From JAXLQL01 sp046331625 (lineage in GTDB: Bacteria > Acidobacteriota > Terriglobia > Bryobacterales > Bryobacteraceae), in assembly GCA_046331625.1 (NCBI GenBank), contig JAXLQL010000022.1, positions 86,363 to 150,362 of the forward strand: a stretch of DNA of 64,000 nucleotides. Direction: 5' to 3'. Below the pieces are notes generated by a model. It was not told the origin of the DNA, searched no databases, and was given only the letters and a program-made list of their open reading frames with translations. Shown in pieces: positions 7,983-17,182 of the stretch. The position numbers and the translations under genes are program-made. How positions within the stretch are numbered: position 1 is the stretch's first letter; every line of letters begins with the position of its first letter.

Positions 7983-9379
7983 TAGAGCGCGAACTCGTAC
8001 GGATGCGGCCTCTGCCGAATCGCGTCCGCCTCGTTCTTCCGCTTGTAAGTAATGAAGGTCTCGAGCAGTTCTTCCGTGAACACATCGCCCTTCAGCAGGA
8101 ACGAGTGATCGTCTTCGAGCGCACTCAGCGCTTCCTCGAGCGACGCCGGCATCGACGGAACATCCTTCATCTCCTCGGGACTCAGATCGTAGATATCCTT
8201 GTCGAGCGGCTCGCCCGGATCCACCTTGTTCAACACGCCGTCGATCCCGGCCATCATCATCGCCGCGAAGGCCAGATACGGATTCGCGCTCGGATCGGGC
8301 GGCCGGAACTCCACGCGCTTCGCTTTCGGACTCGCCGAGTACATCGGAATGCGCACCGCAGCCGACCGGTTCCGCCGCGAGTACGCCAGGTTCACCGGAG
8401 CCTCGTACCCCGGCACCAACCGCTTGTACGAATTCGTGGTCGGCGCGATGATCGCCGCGAGCGCTCGCGCATGCTTCAGCAGTCCGCCGATGTACCACAG
8501 CGCCATCTGGCTCAAGCCCGCGTATCCATCGCCCGCGAACAACGGCTTGCCCGCTTTCCACAACGACTGGTGCGTGTGCATCCCGCTTCCGTTATCGCCG
8601 AACAGCGGCTTCGGCATGAACGTGACGCTCTTGCCGTACTGATACGCGACATTTTTGATCACGTACTTGTAGAGCATCATGTTGTCGGCCGACTTCACCA
8701 ACGTGTCGTACTTCTGGTCGATCTCGCATTGCCCCGCCGTGGCCACTTCATGGTGATGGCACTCGATGTTGAGGCCCGCGCGGATCAGCGTTTCCACCAT
8801 CTCGGCGCGCAGGTCCTGGTAGTGGTCCATCGGCGGCACCGGAAAGTAGCCTTCCTTGTAGCGCGGCCGGTAGCCGAGGTTGTTCTCGCGGCGGCCCGAG
8901 TTCCAGCGTCCTTCGTCGGCGTCGATGTGATAGTAGCCCTCGTGCTGGTTCTGATCGAAGCACACGTTGTCGAAGATGAAGAACTCGGCTTCCGCTCCGA
9001 AATAAGCCACGTCCGCGATCTTGGTGGCCTTGAGATAGGTCTCGGCCTTCTTGGCGATGTGCCGCGGATCGCGCTCGTAGCTCTGGCGCGTGATCGGATC
9101 GATCACGCCGCACACCATCGTCAGCGTGGGCACTTCGCAAAACGGATCCACCATCGCGGTGTTCGGATCCGGAATCAGCAGCATGTCGCTTTCGTTGATG
9201 GCCGCCCAGCCGCGGATGCTCGAACCGTCGATGCCGAAGCCCTCTTCGAACGAGTCGGCGCTCAGTTGCGAGATGGGATACGAGACGTGCTGCCACAGAC
9301 CGGGCAGGTCAGTGAACCGCAAGTCCAACTGGCGAGCTTGGTTCTTCTTGGCGAGGTCGAGAACTTCTTTCGGGGTCAT
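7970..9379 (-). CDS. glnA: Type I glutamine synthetase
   Basis: This 469-residue enzyme forms glutamine from glutamate, ammonia and ATP, the central step of ammonia assimilation. It is full length for GS type I. The N-terminal beta-grasp domain holds the Asp50-type loop (EGFGIDGSSIRGW). The catalytic domain has the metal/ATP motif FGAEAEFFIFD, then KPLFGDNGSGMHTHQSLW, and the glutamate loop AAIIAPTTNSYKRLVPGYEA. The C-terminal NIYDL-type site (IYDLSPEE) keeps the tyrosine that GlnE adenylylates in beta-type enzymes, so covalent control is possible. It is transcribed divergently from xseA with about 100 bases between. I see no convincing NtrC or sigma-54 site there. Its 3' end overlaps the nucleotidyltransferase gene by 13 bases tail to tail. 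Confidence 0.97.
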   Translation of the reverse strand: MTPKEVLDLAKKNQARQLDLRFTDLPGLWQHVSYPISQLSADSFEEGFGIDGSSIRGWAAINESDMLLIPDPNTAMVDPFCEVPTLTMVCGVIDPITRQSYERDPRHIAKKAETYLKATKIADVAYFGAEAEFFIFDNVCFDQNQHEGYYHIDADEGRWNSGRRENNLGYRPRYKEGYFPVPPMDHYQDLRAEMVETLIRAGLNIECHHHEVATAGQCEIDQKYDTLVKSADNMMLYKYVIKNVAYQYGKSVTFMPKPLFGDNGSGMHTHQSLWKAGKPLFAGDGYAGLSQMALWYIGGLLKHARALAAIIAPTTNSYKRLVPGYEAPVNLAYSRRNRSAAVRIPMYSASPKAKRVEFRPPDPSANPYLAFAAMMMAGIDGVLNKVDPGEPLDKDIYDLSPEEMKDVPSMPASLEEALSALEDDHSFLLKGDVFTEELLETFITYKRKNEADAIRQRPHPYEFALYYDI

Positions 9380-9478
9380 GAAAACTCCTGTTCGAATCGG
9401 CGCGAAGCCTTTGCGGCATCCCGATTCAAAGTGTCAGGATAAGGGGAGCGCCGCATCAGCGTCAAATCGAAATTATTT

Positions 9479-10840
9479 ATGGAACAAACGCGAATCGACT
9501 GGAGCCCGGGCCGCCAGATTCGCTCCGTATCGGAGCTTACGGCAGCCATCCGCAGCGTGCTGGCGCGGTCATTCGACGATGTGTGGGTGAGCGGCGAGAT
9601 CTCCGGACTCAAGGCCGCCCCCAGCGGGCACGTCTACTTCACGCTCAAGGATCGCGCCGCCCAGATCCGCTGCGTCTGCTTCAAGTCATCCCTGCGCTTC
9701 ATGAAGTTCAAGCCGCAGGAAGGCATCGCCGCCGTGGCGCGCGGCAAGCTCGATGTCTTCGAGCAGCGCGGCGACTATCAACTCCTGGTCGAGTGGCTGG
9801 AACCCCAAGGCTTCGGCGCGCTCCAGATGGCCTTCGAGCGGCTCAAGGCCAAGCTCGAAACCGAAGGCCTCTTCGCGCAAGAGCGCAAGCGCGCACTGCC
9901 GCGATTTCCGCGCCGCATCGGCATCGTCACGTCGCCCGCCGGAGCCGTGATCCAAGACATGCTCCACATCTTGAAGAGGCGCTGGCCCGGCATCCACGTA
10001 CGGCTCTATCCGACGCTCGTGCAGGGCGTGGGATCAGTGGAAGGCGTGGTCGACGGACTGGGCTACTTTAGCGAAACTGGCTGGGCGGATGTCGTGATCG
10101 TGGGGCGTGGCGGCGGTTCCATCGAGGATCTCTGGACCTTCAACGAGGAGTCGGTCGCGCGCGCCATCGCCGCGTGCCAGGTCCCCGTGATTTCCGCAGT
10201 GGGTCATGAAACCGACTTCACCATCGCCGACTTCGTAGCCGACCTTCGCGCGCCCACGCCTTCGGCCGCGGCAGAGCTCGTGGTCCCCAACGCCGCCGAT
10301 TGGATCGAGCGGGTAGATGCGGCCGAGCGGCGCAGCGATCGCGCCATCCACCTGCGCCTGTCGCGCGCGCAGACGCGCGTTCACCAACTCGGGACCGAAC
10401 GTGCCGCTGCCGTGCTCGTGCGGCGTTTGAACCGGATCGCACTGCGACTCGACGATTGCGAGAACCGCTCCCGTGACGTGCTCCGCCAGCGTGCGCAGCG
10501 ATCGCGCCGCCAGCTCGAATCGATCGAAGCGCGACTGCGCCGGCAGGACCTTGCGCTCCGCGTCGTGGACGCCAGGCGCCGGCTCGCCGTGCTCGAACAG
10601 CGCTCCACGCAGGCCTCCGAGCGGTGCGTGGCGAATGCGCGCAAGCGCCTCGAACTTGTGGCTGCAAAGCTCGGGCAACTGAGCCCGCTGCGCGTCCTCG
10701 ACCGCGGCTATGCGCTCGTGCAAGACGATGCGGGGCGCGTAATCACCGACGCGGCAGCCGTTATCGAAGGCGCGAAAATCGCGGTCCGCCTGGCTCGGGG
10801 AAGGCTCGACGCCGCGGTGGAGCGAACGTCGAAAGAATAA
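9479..10840 (+). CDS. xseA: Exodeoxyribonuclease VII large subunit
   Basis: This is the catalytic large subunit of exonuclease VII, which degrades single-stranded DNA from both ends and works in recombination and mismatch-repair trimming in the cytoplasm. The 453-residue protein has an N-terminal OB-fold domain (VWVSGEISGLKAAPSGHVYF). The catalytic domain follows, with PRRIGIVTSPAGAVIQDML, VVIVGRGGGSIEDLWTFNEE and VPVISAVGHETDFTIADFVA, all typical. A long helical region of about 150 residues then binds the small subunit. The gene for that subunit (xseB, usually about 70 residues) is not next to it, because the following gene at 10892 is a transketolase. The start ATG directly follows an A/T-rich stretch, and no strong ribosome binding site is visible. 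Confidence 0.95.
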   Translation: MEQTRIDWSPGRQIRSVSELTAAIRSVLARSFDDVWVSGEISGLKAAPSGHVYFTLKDRAAQIRCVCFKSSLRFMKFKPQEGIAAVARGKLDVFEQRGDYQLLVEWLEPQGFGALQMAFERLKAKLETEGLFAQERKRALPRFPRRIGIVTSPAGAVIQDMLHILKRRWPGIHVRLYPTLVQGVGSVEGVVDGLGYFSETGWADVVIVGRGGGSIEDLWTFNEESVARAIAACQVPVISAVGHETDFTIADFVADLRAPTPSAAAELVVPNAADWIERVDAAERRSDRAIHLRLSRAQTRVHQLGTERAAAVLVRRLNRIALRLDDCENRSRDVLRQRAQRSRRQLESIEARLRRQDLALRVVDARRRLAVLEQRSTQASERCVANARKRLELVAAKLGQLSPLRVLDRGYALVQDDAGRVITDAAAVIEGAKIAVRLARGRLDAAVERTSKE

Positions 10841-10891
10841 CCGGAACGACATGAAGTAGAATCAAAACGCACTCGCAGAAAGGATTGCGCT

Positions 10892-13405
10892 TTGGCTGCT
10901 CTTTCCGTGCTCATGGAACCTGCCCTGTCCGCCGACGACCAGAGGCAGCTCGAGGACGTTGGTTTCCTCACCGCGATGACGCTGTGCCTTCTCGGCAACT
11001 ACGCCCAGACCGGCCACTTCGGCGGACCGCTCGCGTACACGCCCTACAACGTATCGCTCCATTTGCTCGGTCCGGACGCCGGCGGCTTGCGCTATGACTA
11101 TCGCCGCCCGAAGCATCCCTACTCGGACAAGTTCCTGCTCGCAGGCGGACACTGCATACCCACCTGCTACGCGCTCTGGATCATTCTCGGTGAAGCGCTC
11201 GCTCGTGCACACGCCGCTACCGGCGACCACCGCTACCACGCCGATCCCAACACCTCCATGCTCGCCGTCGACGCGCTCGGATTCCGCCGCGGCGCGGGCG
11301 CGCTCGCAACGCTGCTCGCCAGCAACGGCCTCGCCGATCATCCGCTGTTCGCGCAGGCCAAGATCCGGGGCATTCGCTCGCTCGCCGGACACTCGGAATC
11401 GACTGATCTAACCAACGACGTGAATGGCGGACCTTCCGGCGTCGGCGTCGCGATGGCCGCGGGAAAGGCCGCCTTCTGGGACATGGCCGGCGCGCCGATC
11501 GACTCGCCGCGCATCTTCGCGCTCGAGGGCGAGTTCGCGATGACAGAAGGCCACGCGCAAGAATTGAAGACCCAAGCGCTCGCGCTCAAAGTCGGCAAGC
11601 GCCTGCGCATCCTCTTCTCCGATAACAACGCGGGCATCGATGACTCGCTCATCGGTGGCGTGATCGACAGCAAGTACACCGCCTATCGGCTCATCGATCA
11701 GTGGACCTCATACGGTTGGAACGTGCTGCCGCTCGAAAACGGCAATGACTATCGCCAGATCGCGGCCGTGCTGAAGACGATGGACGAGTGGGACCCCACG
11801 GATCGCCGGCCCATGATCGTCATCGGCAAAACAACCAAGGGATTTTGGCCCGCCGCCGTGGATGGCGCAATCCCAGGCTTCGGCAAGCAGCTCACCGGTT
11901 ACCCCAGCCATCCCTACGCGATGAAGATGAACTCCGAGTACTTCGTCGCGCTGGCGCAAACCTTCGAGAAGCGCTTCGGGGTCGAATTCCAAGGGATCCG
12001 CGAGGGCGCGGTGGCGAACTGGCGGGATCGCCTCATCCAGTTCAAGACCAACGTCGATGTTGCGCTCTCGATCCTCGACCGCGACGGGCTCGGCCGCTGG
12101 ATTGCCGATCGGCTGGTCGCCATCGGCGACACCGTGCGCGACCAGTTCCCTCTAAGAATGGAGACCGCGCACGACCCGTTCCTCGACGAGCGCTTGCGTG
12201 TCGCGAACCTGCCCGCCGAGCCGCAACAGGTGACGGCCAAGCATCCGCTCACCGGAGCCGAAAAACAAATCAGCATCACGTTGTTCCGTAAGCCCGGCGA
12301 GCCGATGGGCGCGCGGCGTGGCATTTCCGAGATCTTCAAGTGGCTGAACTTCGTCACCGGCAACCGCATGGTGACGCTCGCGGCGGACCTCTCTGAGTCA
12401 GTCAATCTCGAACACGGCAACCTTTGGGGACACTACGATCCTGAGAAAAACCCTGCTGGAACACGCATCAAAGCGGCGATTCAGGAAGCGGGCAACGTCG
12501 CCACTGCCATCGGACTGGTGAGCCAGAGCGTCTCGCTCGATCCCGCCAAGTTCGCCGGCGTCTGGGCTATCAGCGGAACCTACGGCGCATTCACGCCGCT
12601 CATGTACCTTCCGGCACGCGTGTGGAGCCAGCAGAATCAGGACAGCCCCTTCAGCACCGGCGTGCTGCATGTGCTGGCGGCGCATTCGGGTCCTGAGACG
12701 GCGGCCGATGCGCGCACGCACTTTGGCATCTTCTCGCCGCAAGTGTGGAAGCTCTTCCCGCGCGGGCAGACGATCCACTTGAGCTTCTGGGACTACAACG
12801 ACGTCGCGCCCGGCTACTTCGCCGCCGCGGAGATCGCCGCGCGCGAGAAGCGCGTCGGCTTGATCACGCTCGAAGTAGCACGGCCGGATTTCCCGGTCGC
12901 CGATCGGTCGACGTTCGCCGATTCCGATGTGCGCGCGGCCGCCAAGGGGCTGTACGTGATTCGCGACTTCGCCCCCGGACCACGCCACGGCTACGTGGTA
13001 GCGCAAGGGTCGAGTTCCACGGTGAACCTCGTGAGCTTGCTTCCGCGTCTCGAAGCGGCGGGCATCAACGTCAAGATCATCGCGGCCATCAGCGAGGAAT
13101 TGTTCGATCGCCAGCCGGAACATTATCGCCGTAGCGTGTTGCCGCCCGAAGCCTACTACGACCTGATGTTCGTCTCCACCGGCACGCGGCGCATGTGGCC
13201 CGTGCGCGACACGGGTCCGGTGACCGATGCCTACTCGCTCACTTCCGATTGGGACAACCAGTGGCTCACCGGAGGCCTCGAGCCCGACGTGATTCGCGAG
13301 GCGCATCTGGATGCGGATTCAATCTTCGCGGGAATCGAGCGCTTTGCGCGCGAGCGTGGCGAGCGGTTGTCGCGGCAGCGCGATGCCTTGGGCGCGCTCG
13401 GATAG
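10892..13405 (+). CDS. Transketolase-family protein, unusually long (837 aa)
   Basis: The product has the three-part plan of transketolase: a TPP-binding domain, a pyrimidine-binding domain (GISEIFKWLNFV, ADLSESVNLEHGN) and a C-terminal domain (HGYVVAQGSSSTVNLVSLLP). It would transfer two-carbon ketol units or act on a related substrate. The TPP/Mg motif reads LEGEFAMTEG and ends SDNNAGIDD. It therefore has Glu where normal transketolases have GDG-type Asp. At 837 residues it is about 170 longer than common Tkt enzymes. The start is TTG at 10892, 8 bases after AAGGA; an ATG seven codons later is the alternative. It follows xseA by about 50 bases on the same strand. The class is firm, the exact reaction is not. 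Confidence 0.85.
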   Translation: MAALSVLMEPALSADDQRQLEDVGFLTAMTLCLLGNYAQTGHFGGPLAYTPYNVSLHLLGPDAGGLRYDYRRPKHPYSDKFLLAGGHCIPTCYALWIILGEALARAHAATGDHRYHADPNTSMLAVDALGFRRGAGALATLLASNGLADHPLFAQAKIRGIRSLAGHSESTDLTNDVNGGPSGVGVAMAAGKAAFWDMAGAPIDSPRIFALEGEFAMTEGHAQELKTQALALKVGKRLRILFSDNNAGIDDSLIGGVIDSKYTAYRLIDQWTSYGWNVLPLENGNDYRQIAAVLKTMDEWDPTDRRPMIVIGKTTKGFWPAAVDGAIPGFGKQLTGYPSHPYAMKMNSEYFVALAQTFEKRFGVEFQGIREGAVANWRDRLIQFKTNVDVALSILDRDGLGRWIADRLVAIGDTVRDQFPLRMETAHDPFLDERLRVANLPAEPQQVTAKHPLTGAEKQISITLFRKPGEPMGARRGISEIFKWLNFVTGNRMVTLAADLSESVNLEHGNLWGHYDPEKNPAGTRIKAAIQEAGNVATAIGLVSQSVSLDPAKFAGVWAISGTYGAFTPLMYLPARVWSQQNQDSPFSTGVLHVLAAHSGPETAADARTHFGIFSPQVWKLFPRGQTIHLSFWDYNDVAPGYFAAAEIAAREKRVGLITLEVARPDFPVADRSTFADSDVRAAAKGLYVIRDFAPGPRHGYVVAQGSSSTVNLVSLLPRLEAAGINVKIIAAISEELFDRQPEHYRRSVLPPEAYYDLMFVSTGTRRMWPVRDTGPVTDAYSLTSDWDNQWLTGGLEPDVIREAHLDADSIFAGIERFARERGERLSRQRDALGALG

Positions 13406-13421
13406 TTCAGGGGCCGTGCCG

Positions 13422-14549
13422 CTATTTCGAGATGCGGAATCGCACGATCGTCTGTCCGGCATGCGCCTGGCCGTTCTGCCGCGCAGGTTCGAATTGCCAT
13501 CTCCGGACAGCCGCGGCAGCCACCGCCGCCATCTGATCCGCGGCCGGATCGCCCACTCGCATCGGCACCGTGTCCACTACGTCGCCGTTGGCGCCGACGT
13601 AGACCTTCACCGAGATCGTCACGTCTGACCGTAGCGACTTCTTGAGAGAAGCCGGGATTGTCGGCTCCACCCGCCGCACCGGCCGGGGTCCGCTGGCGGA
13701 ACCGCTGGCCAACGGAGCTTGCCCTTCGAGGGTGGGCGCAGGGCTCGGGGCCGCGGGCTGTACCTTTGCCGCTTCCACCGGTTGCGGCGGCGCGGGCTGC
13801 GGTTGCACCTGCTCCACCCGAGGCAATGCAGCCACCGGCGCGGGAGGATTGGCTTGAGTCATGGCCACCGAGGGCGGGGCCGGAATGGATGGTGCGTCGG
13901 CCGCACTGTTTGCGCTGCTGGGCGGGACGAATGGCGCTGGCTTGGCGGCCGGAGCAGGTCGGGGTGCGGCTGCTGGTTCCTTCTGCGCCCGCGCTGCCGC
14001 TGGTACGGTGCGCATGGCGGTGTTCGCATCCGGCACAGCAGTCGCCGCTTCGGGCTCCACCGTGGCGGGAATTTCGATCCCCGGCACCGTGGAAGGCGCG
14101 ACCGCCGGAGTTACTGACGGCCCCGTGGTCCGTTCTCCAGCAGACGGTATCTTGAACCAGGCCACGCCAGCAAAAGCGCAGATCGCCACGCCTGCGGCCA
14201 CCGCCGCTACCCACCCGCTCTTCTTGCCCGGCGTGCGGACCGCGGCATCGCCACTGCGCACCGCCCCCTCGCCTTCTTCAATATCCGTTGACGGAAGGTC
14301 TGTCAACTCCGGAAGTGACCCCGCGCTTTCCGTTACTTCCACGATACCCGGAATATCCGCAAGCAGCGCCCGCGCCTGACCGGCCTGACCGGCTTCTCGC
14401 CATTGGAAGGCGATCTGAATGTGGAGGTTTCCGCTGATCTCAGTGGAAACTCGATTGGCCGTAATTGTTCCAAAATCGGCTAATGCACGAAAAACCCGCG
14501 AGCGAATACCTGGATTGTTACTGGCGATGATCGAGATGATGGCGCCCAT
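13422..14549 (-). CDS. TonB-family protein with ACT-like N-terminal domain
   Basis: This 375-residue protein has three parts. Residues 1-77 (MGAIISIIASNNPGIRSRVF..., ending IPGIVEVTESAG) look like an ACT/regulatory ferredoxin-like fold. A single membrane helix lies at about 112-132, followed by a long Pro/Ala-rich spacer. The final ~90 residues form a TonB C-terminal domain with the typical phrase VYVGANGDVVDTVPMRV and ending WQFEPAR...IVRFRISK. TonB proteins link inner-membrane proton force to outer-membrane receptors. Here the cytoplasmic ACT-like domain in front of the anchor is unusual and could sense a small molecule. Neither ExbB/ExbD nor a receptor is next to it. It is divergent from the JAB-like membrane protein at 14698, about 150 bases away. 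Confidence 0.8.
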   Translation of the reverse strand: MGAIISIIASNNPGIRSRVFRALADFGTITANRVSTEISGNLHIQIAFQWREAGQAGQARALLADIPGIVEVTESAGSLPELTDLPSTDIEEGEGAVRSGDAAVRTPGKKSGWVAAVAAGVAICAFAGVAWFKIPSAGERTTGPSVTPAVAPSTVPGIEIPATVEPEAATAVPDANTAMRTVPAAARAQKEPAAAPRPAPAAKPAPFVPPSSANSAADAPSIPAPPSVAMTQANPPAPVAALPRVEQVQPQPAPPQPVEAAKVQPAAPSPAPTLEGQAPLASGSASGPRPVRRVEPTIPASLKKSLRSDVTISVKVYVGANGDVVDTVPMRVGDPAADQMAAVAAAAVRRWQFEPARQNGQAHAGQTIVRFRISK

Positions 14550-14697
14550 TGGCGATCTGCTTCAGTTGGTCTATCGGGCAGATGGCCCTAGCACTTCAGC
14601 CAATGATGGCTACTACGTACTTGTAAACCGCGAGCTAGGTGGAAGTACTGATGTGTTTCGTGCGCCGCGAGGGCCGAACATATTGTTTGGAACTAGA

Positions 14698-15762
14698 ATG
14701 GTCAATCTTGGATCTCTGACTGTCCGCTCGTGGTCTTCCACCGATGTCCATGGCCGCAAGCCGCGCGTTCGATGGTCGGCCGAGGCATTGGAGCGGATTC
14801 GCGACTCAATGGGCGCTTCGACGGGCGGGTTTCTTCTGGGGACGCTCGACGAACGGCAGCAAGAGCCCTCGGCTTCGGTGGTGCGGGTAACGCCATTTCC
14901 GGGTGAGATAAGGCGTGCCACCGCAGTTTCCGTGCGTGACTGGCGTTATCTGAACGAACAAGTGCGGCGCTTGTCAGGCGCGGGGTTGATCGGAATCTAC
15001 CGGCTGACGACTGCGGCCGAAAACCTGGCCGAAAACGAGACCGATCAGAAGATTCTCGAGAAATACGCTCCAATGGGGGCAAAGGTCGCAATCGTGATCG
15101 AGTCTGCCGAGTGCGCGATCTCGACACCGGCCCCGGAATCGAGCTCGGATCCCGAAACCGACGCGGCCGGTGTATCCGCATTTGCAAGTTCGGCCCCCAT
15201 CGCCCCCGGCATTCCAGGCGCGCTCGTGAATGAGGAGCCAGCATCCAAGGGCCCGGGTATCGGGATTTGGCTCGCCGCCGCTGCCGCGCTCCTACTGGCC
15301 GGTGCAGCGGCTTACAACTTGAATTCGAGTGCGGTGCCGTCGCGGCGGCCGCAGGCAGTCACTCCAACGGCTCCGGTCGCTCCGGCCCTCGAGCAACCCG
15401 TGGTCCCTGCGACGCCGTCTCCGGCTTCGCAACCCACGCAGGCTCCCGTTCGGCAAGCCGCGGCGCCGCAGCCTGGGAACCGCCAAGCTCCCAAGCCGCG
15501 AGCAGCCACGCTCCCCGAACCGAAGGCGGCGGTGGCGCCGAACGTTTCCGCGCCTCCGCAATTGCCTACAGCGGCCCCGGTCGCCGCCGTGCCCTCGCAG
15601 GCGACAACCGCGCCGCCGGTGCAGCAGCCCGATCGCCGCGGCGAGGCGTTGAAGGCGCTCGAGCGTGACACCAAGAGGCAGGAAGCGCTGAAGGCGCTCG
15701 AAGCAGGGGCGGCCGAGAAGTCCAAGCGCGATGCGGCACTGCGAGCGCTGGGACAGAAGTAG
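14698..15762 (+). CDS. Membrane protein with degenerate JAB/MPN-like N-terminus
   Basis: The 354-residue product begins with about 125 residues that resemble a JAB/MPN (Mov34) fold: an E/GGFLLG-type entry (STGGFLLGTLDE), VVRVTPFPG, and AGLIGIYRLT where active JAB peptidases would have His-x-His. No metal-binding triad is visible, so it is probably a binding rather than a cleaving domain. This assignment is tentative. A single membrane helix (IGIWLAAAAALLLAGAAAY) follows. After it comes a long Pro/Ala/Gln-rich region, and the tail has repeated ALKALE units likely to form a coiled coil. The longer upstream frame (from 14419) overlaps the divergent TonB gene, so the ATG at 14698 is used. It shares the anchor-plus-spacer design with the TonB-like neighbour. 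Confidence 0.65.
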   Translation: MVNLGSLTVRSWSSTDVHGRKPRVRWSAEALERIRDSMGASTGGFLLGTLDERQQEPSASVVRVTPFPGEIRRATAVSVRDWRYLNEQVRRLSGAGLIGIYRLTTAAENLAENETDQKILEKYAPMGAKVAIVIESAECAISTPAPESSSDPETDAAGVSAFASSAPIAPGIPGALVNEEPASKGPGIGIWLAAAAALLLAGAAAYNLNSSAVPSRRPQAVTPTAPVAPALEQPVVPATPSPASQPTQAPVRQAAAPQPGNRQAPKPRAATLPEPKAAVAPNVSAPPQLPTAAPVAAVPSQATTAPPVQQPDRRGEALKALERDTKRQEALKALEAGAAEKSKRDAALRALGQK

Positions 15763-15798
15763 CTTCCCGCCGCCGTACAACCGGGCCTACAATCGAGA

Positions 15799-16956
15799 AT
15801 GGCGTTCGATCCCGCTGGCCGATTGCAGCGAAGGTTTTCTGAAAAGGCCATGCTGGATCTCACCAGCCGGCTGATCGCGATTCCGTCGGAGAATCCGCCC
15901 GGGAATCACTACCCGGAGTGCATCGCGATCCTCGCCGCCGAGTTACAGCGTCTCGGATTCACCGATGTCCGCCGCGAGAGCGATTGTATCCTGGCCTTTG
16001 CGGGTACGGGGTCACGCACGCTCTACTTCTCCGGCCACTATGACGTGGTCCCCGCGCAAAGCCGCGATCAGTTTCAGCCGCGAGTGGAGGGTTCGAATCT
16101 GTGGGGCCGCGGTTCCTCGGACATGAAGGGCGGCTTGGCCGCGATGATTCACGCTGCCGCCGCGGTTCGCGACGAAGGCTTGCTCGGCGATGGCCGGATC
16201 GGCATCGTGCTTGTGCCTGATGAGGAAACGGCTGGTGCGCGCGGATCGCGCTATCTCGATGTGCGCGGATTGCTCGGCCAGGGCGCAGTCGGGATGCTCA
16301 CGCCCGAGCCCACTGGCGGTGTGGTTTGGAATGCCAATCGCGGCGCCATTTCCTTGCGGGCGACGATGCGGGGCAAGTCCGCGCATGTCGGGATGCAGTA
16401 TCAAGGGGTGAACGCGTTCGAACGCTCGCTGCCAGCGCTCGCCCGCCTGGCCGAGATCAAGCGCGAGGTGGAACTGCGCCAGACGGCGCAGAACATTGCT
16501 CCCGCTGCCGCGCGCCGGTCGATCCTGCTCATCGGCGGCCGCGTCGAAGCCGGCACGAACTTCAACGTAACCCCGGATTACTGCCAGTTCACGCTGGATC
16601 GCCGTTTGAATCCCGAGGAGGACTTCGAACAAGAGAAGCGCCGATTGTCGGACGCGCTCGAGGGGTTCGAAATCGAGTGGCTGCAGGAAGAGCCCGCGGC
16701 GGCCACTGACCCGGCGAATCCTCTTGGCGCGATTCTCTCGCGGCAGATCGAGGATGTCACGGGGAAGAGGCCTACGTTTGAGATGTGCCCGGGATTGCTC
16801 GAGACCCGTTTCTACGCGGCCCACGGAATTCCGGCTTACGCTTATGGCCCCGGGCTGCTCACGGTGAGTCACGGACCGAACGAGTTCGTGCCGGTCCGCA
16901 ACATCGGGCAATGTGCGTTGATCTATGCGTTGGTGGCTGCGGAGATGTTTGCATGA
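15799..16956 (+). CDS. M20-family metallopeptidase / deacylase
   Basis: This enzyme belongs to the M20 clan of ArgE, DapE and carboxypeptidase G2, dizinc hydrolases of amide bonds in small peptides or acyl amino acids. The metal ligands are visible: H80 and D82 in FSGHYDVVPA, the bridging Asp in WGRGSSDMKGGLAAM (D108), the Glu pair in PDEETAG (142-143), and a late His in SHGPNEFVPV. The dimerisation domain with GKSAHVGMQYQGVNAF is present. At 385 residues it has family length. Two starts are possible, ATG at 15799 or ATG at 15850; neither has a strong ribosome binding site. It lacks a signal peptide, so it acts in the cytoplasm. Its exact substrate is not readable. It follows the JAB-like membrane protein by 36 bases. 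Confidence 0.85.
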   Translation: MAFDPAGRLQRRFSEKAMLDLTSRLIAIPSENPPGNHYPECIAILAAELQRLGFTDVRRESDCILAFAGTGSRTLYFSGHYDVVPAQSRDQFQPRVEGSNLWGRGSSDMKGGLAAMIHAAAAVRDEGLLGDGRIGIVLVPDEETAGARGSRYLDVRGLLGQGAVGMLTPEPTGGVVWNANRGAISLRATMRGKSAHVGMQYQGVNAFERSLPALARLAEIKREVELRQTAQNIAPAAARRSILLIGGRVEAGTNFNVTPDYCQFTLDRRLNPEEDFEQEKRRLSDALEGFEIEWLQEEPAAATDPANPLGAILSRQIEDVTGKRPTFEMCPGLLETRFYAAHGIPAYAYGPGLLTVSHGPNEFVPVRNIGQCALIYALVAAEMFA

Positions 16957-17181
16957 CGAGTCGGCAAAGGATCTCCTCGTCGTGAGGCAACCGGCCTTCT
17001 ATCCGGTCGCCGAGGAATACGCGACTGGAATGCGCGCGATGGCGCGTCCGGCTACGTATTGCGGTTCGCGGTCTTGGCCGAATATCTTGCGCGCTATCCG
17101 GAGCAGACCGCAGGCACCCGCCGTCACCGGATTCCCGGCGGCGAGATCGAACTCGTAGCGTCGTTCCACTCCGGTGCCTGA
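16957..17181 (+). pseudogene. Likely gene remnant, C-terminal fragment
   Basis: Right after the M20 gene, one frame carries a protein-like stretch without a usable start, including DWNARDGASGYVLRFAVLAE followed by YLARYPEQ and ending ASFHSGA at a TGA (17179-17181). The upstream part in another frame also looks coding-like (DLLVVRQPAFYPVAEEY), which suggests a frameshift plus loss of the N-terminus. I cannot name the family. It may be a decayed hypothetical gene. The evidence is only the composition of the two frames. Confidence 0.35.
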
Positions 17182-17182
17182 C

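Noticed and set aside
7637..9442. 601-residue open frame on plus strand opposite glnA
   Set aside because: It is the antisense shadow of glnA in GC-rich DNA. The translation has no family content and is very rich in Arg and His.
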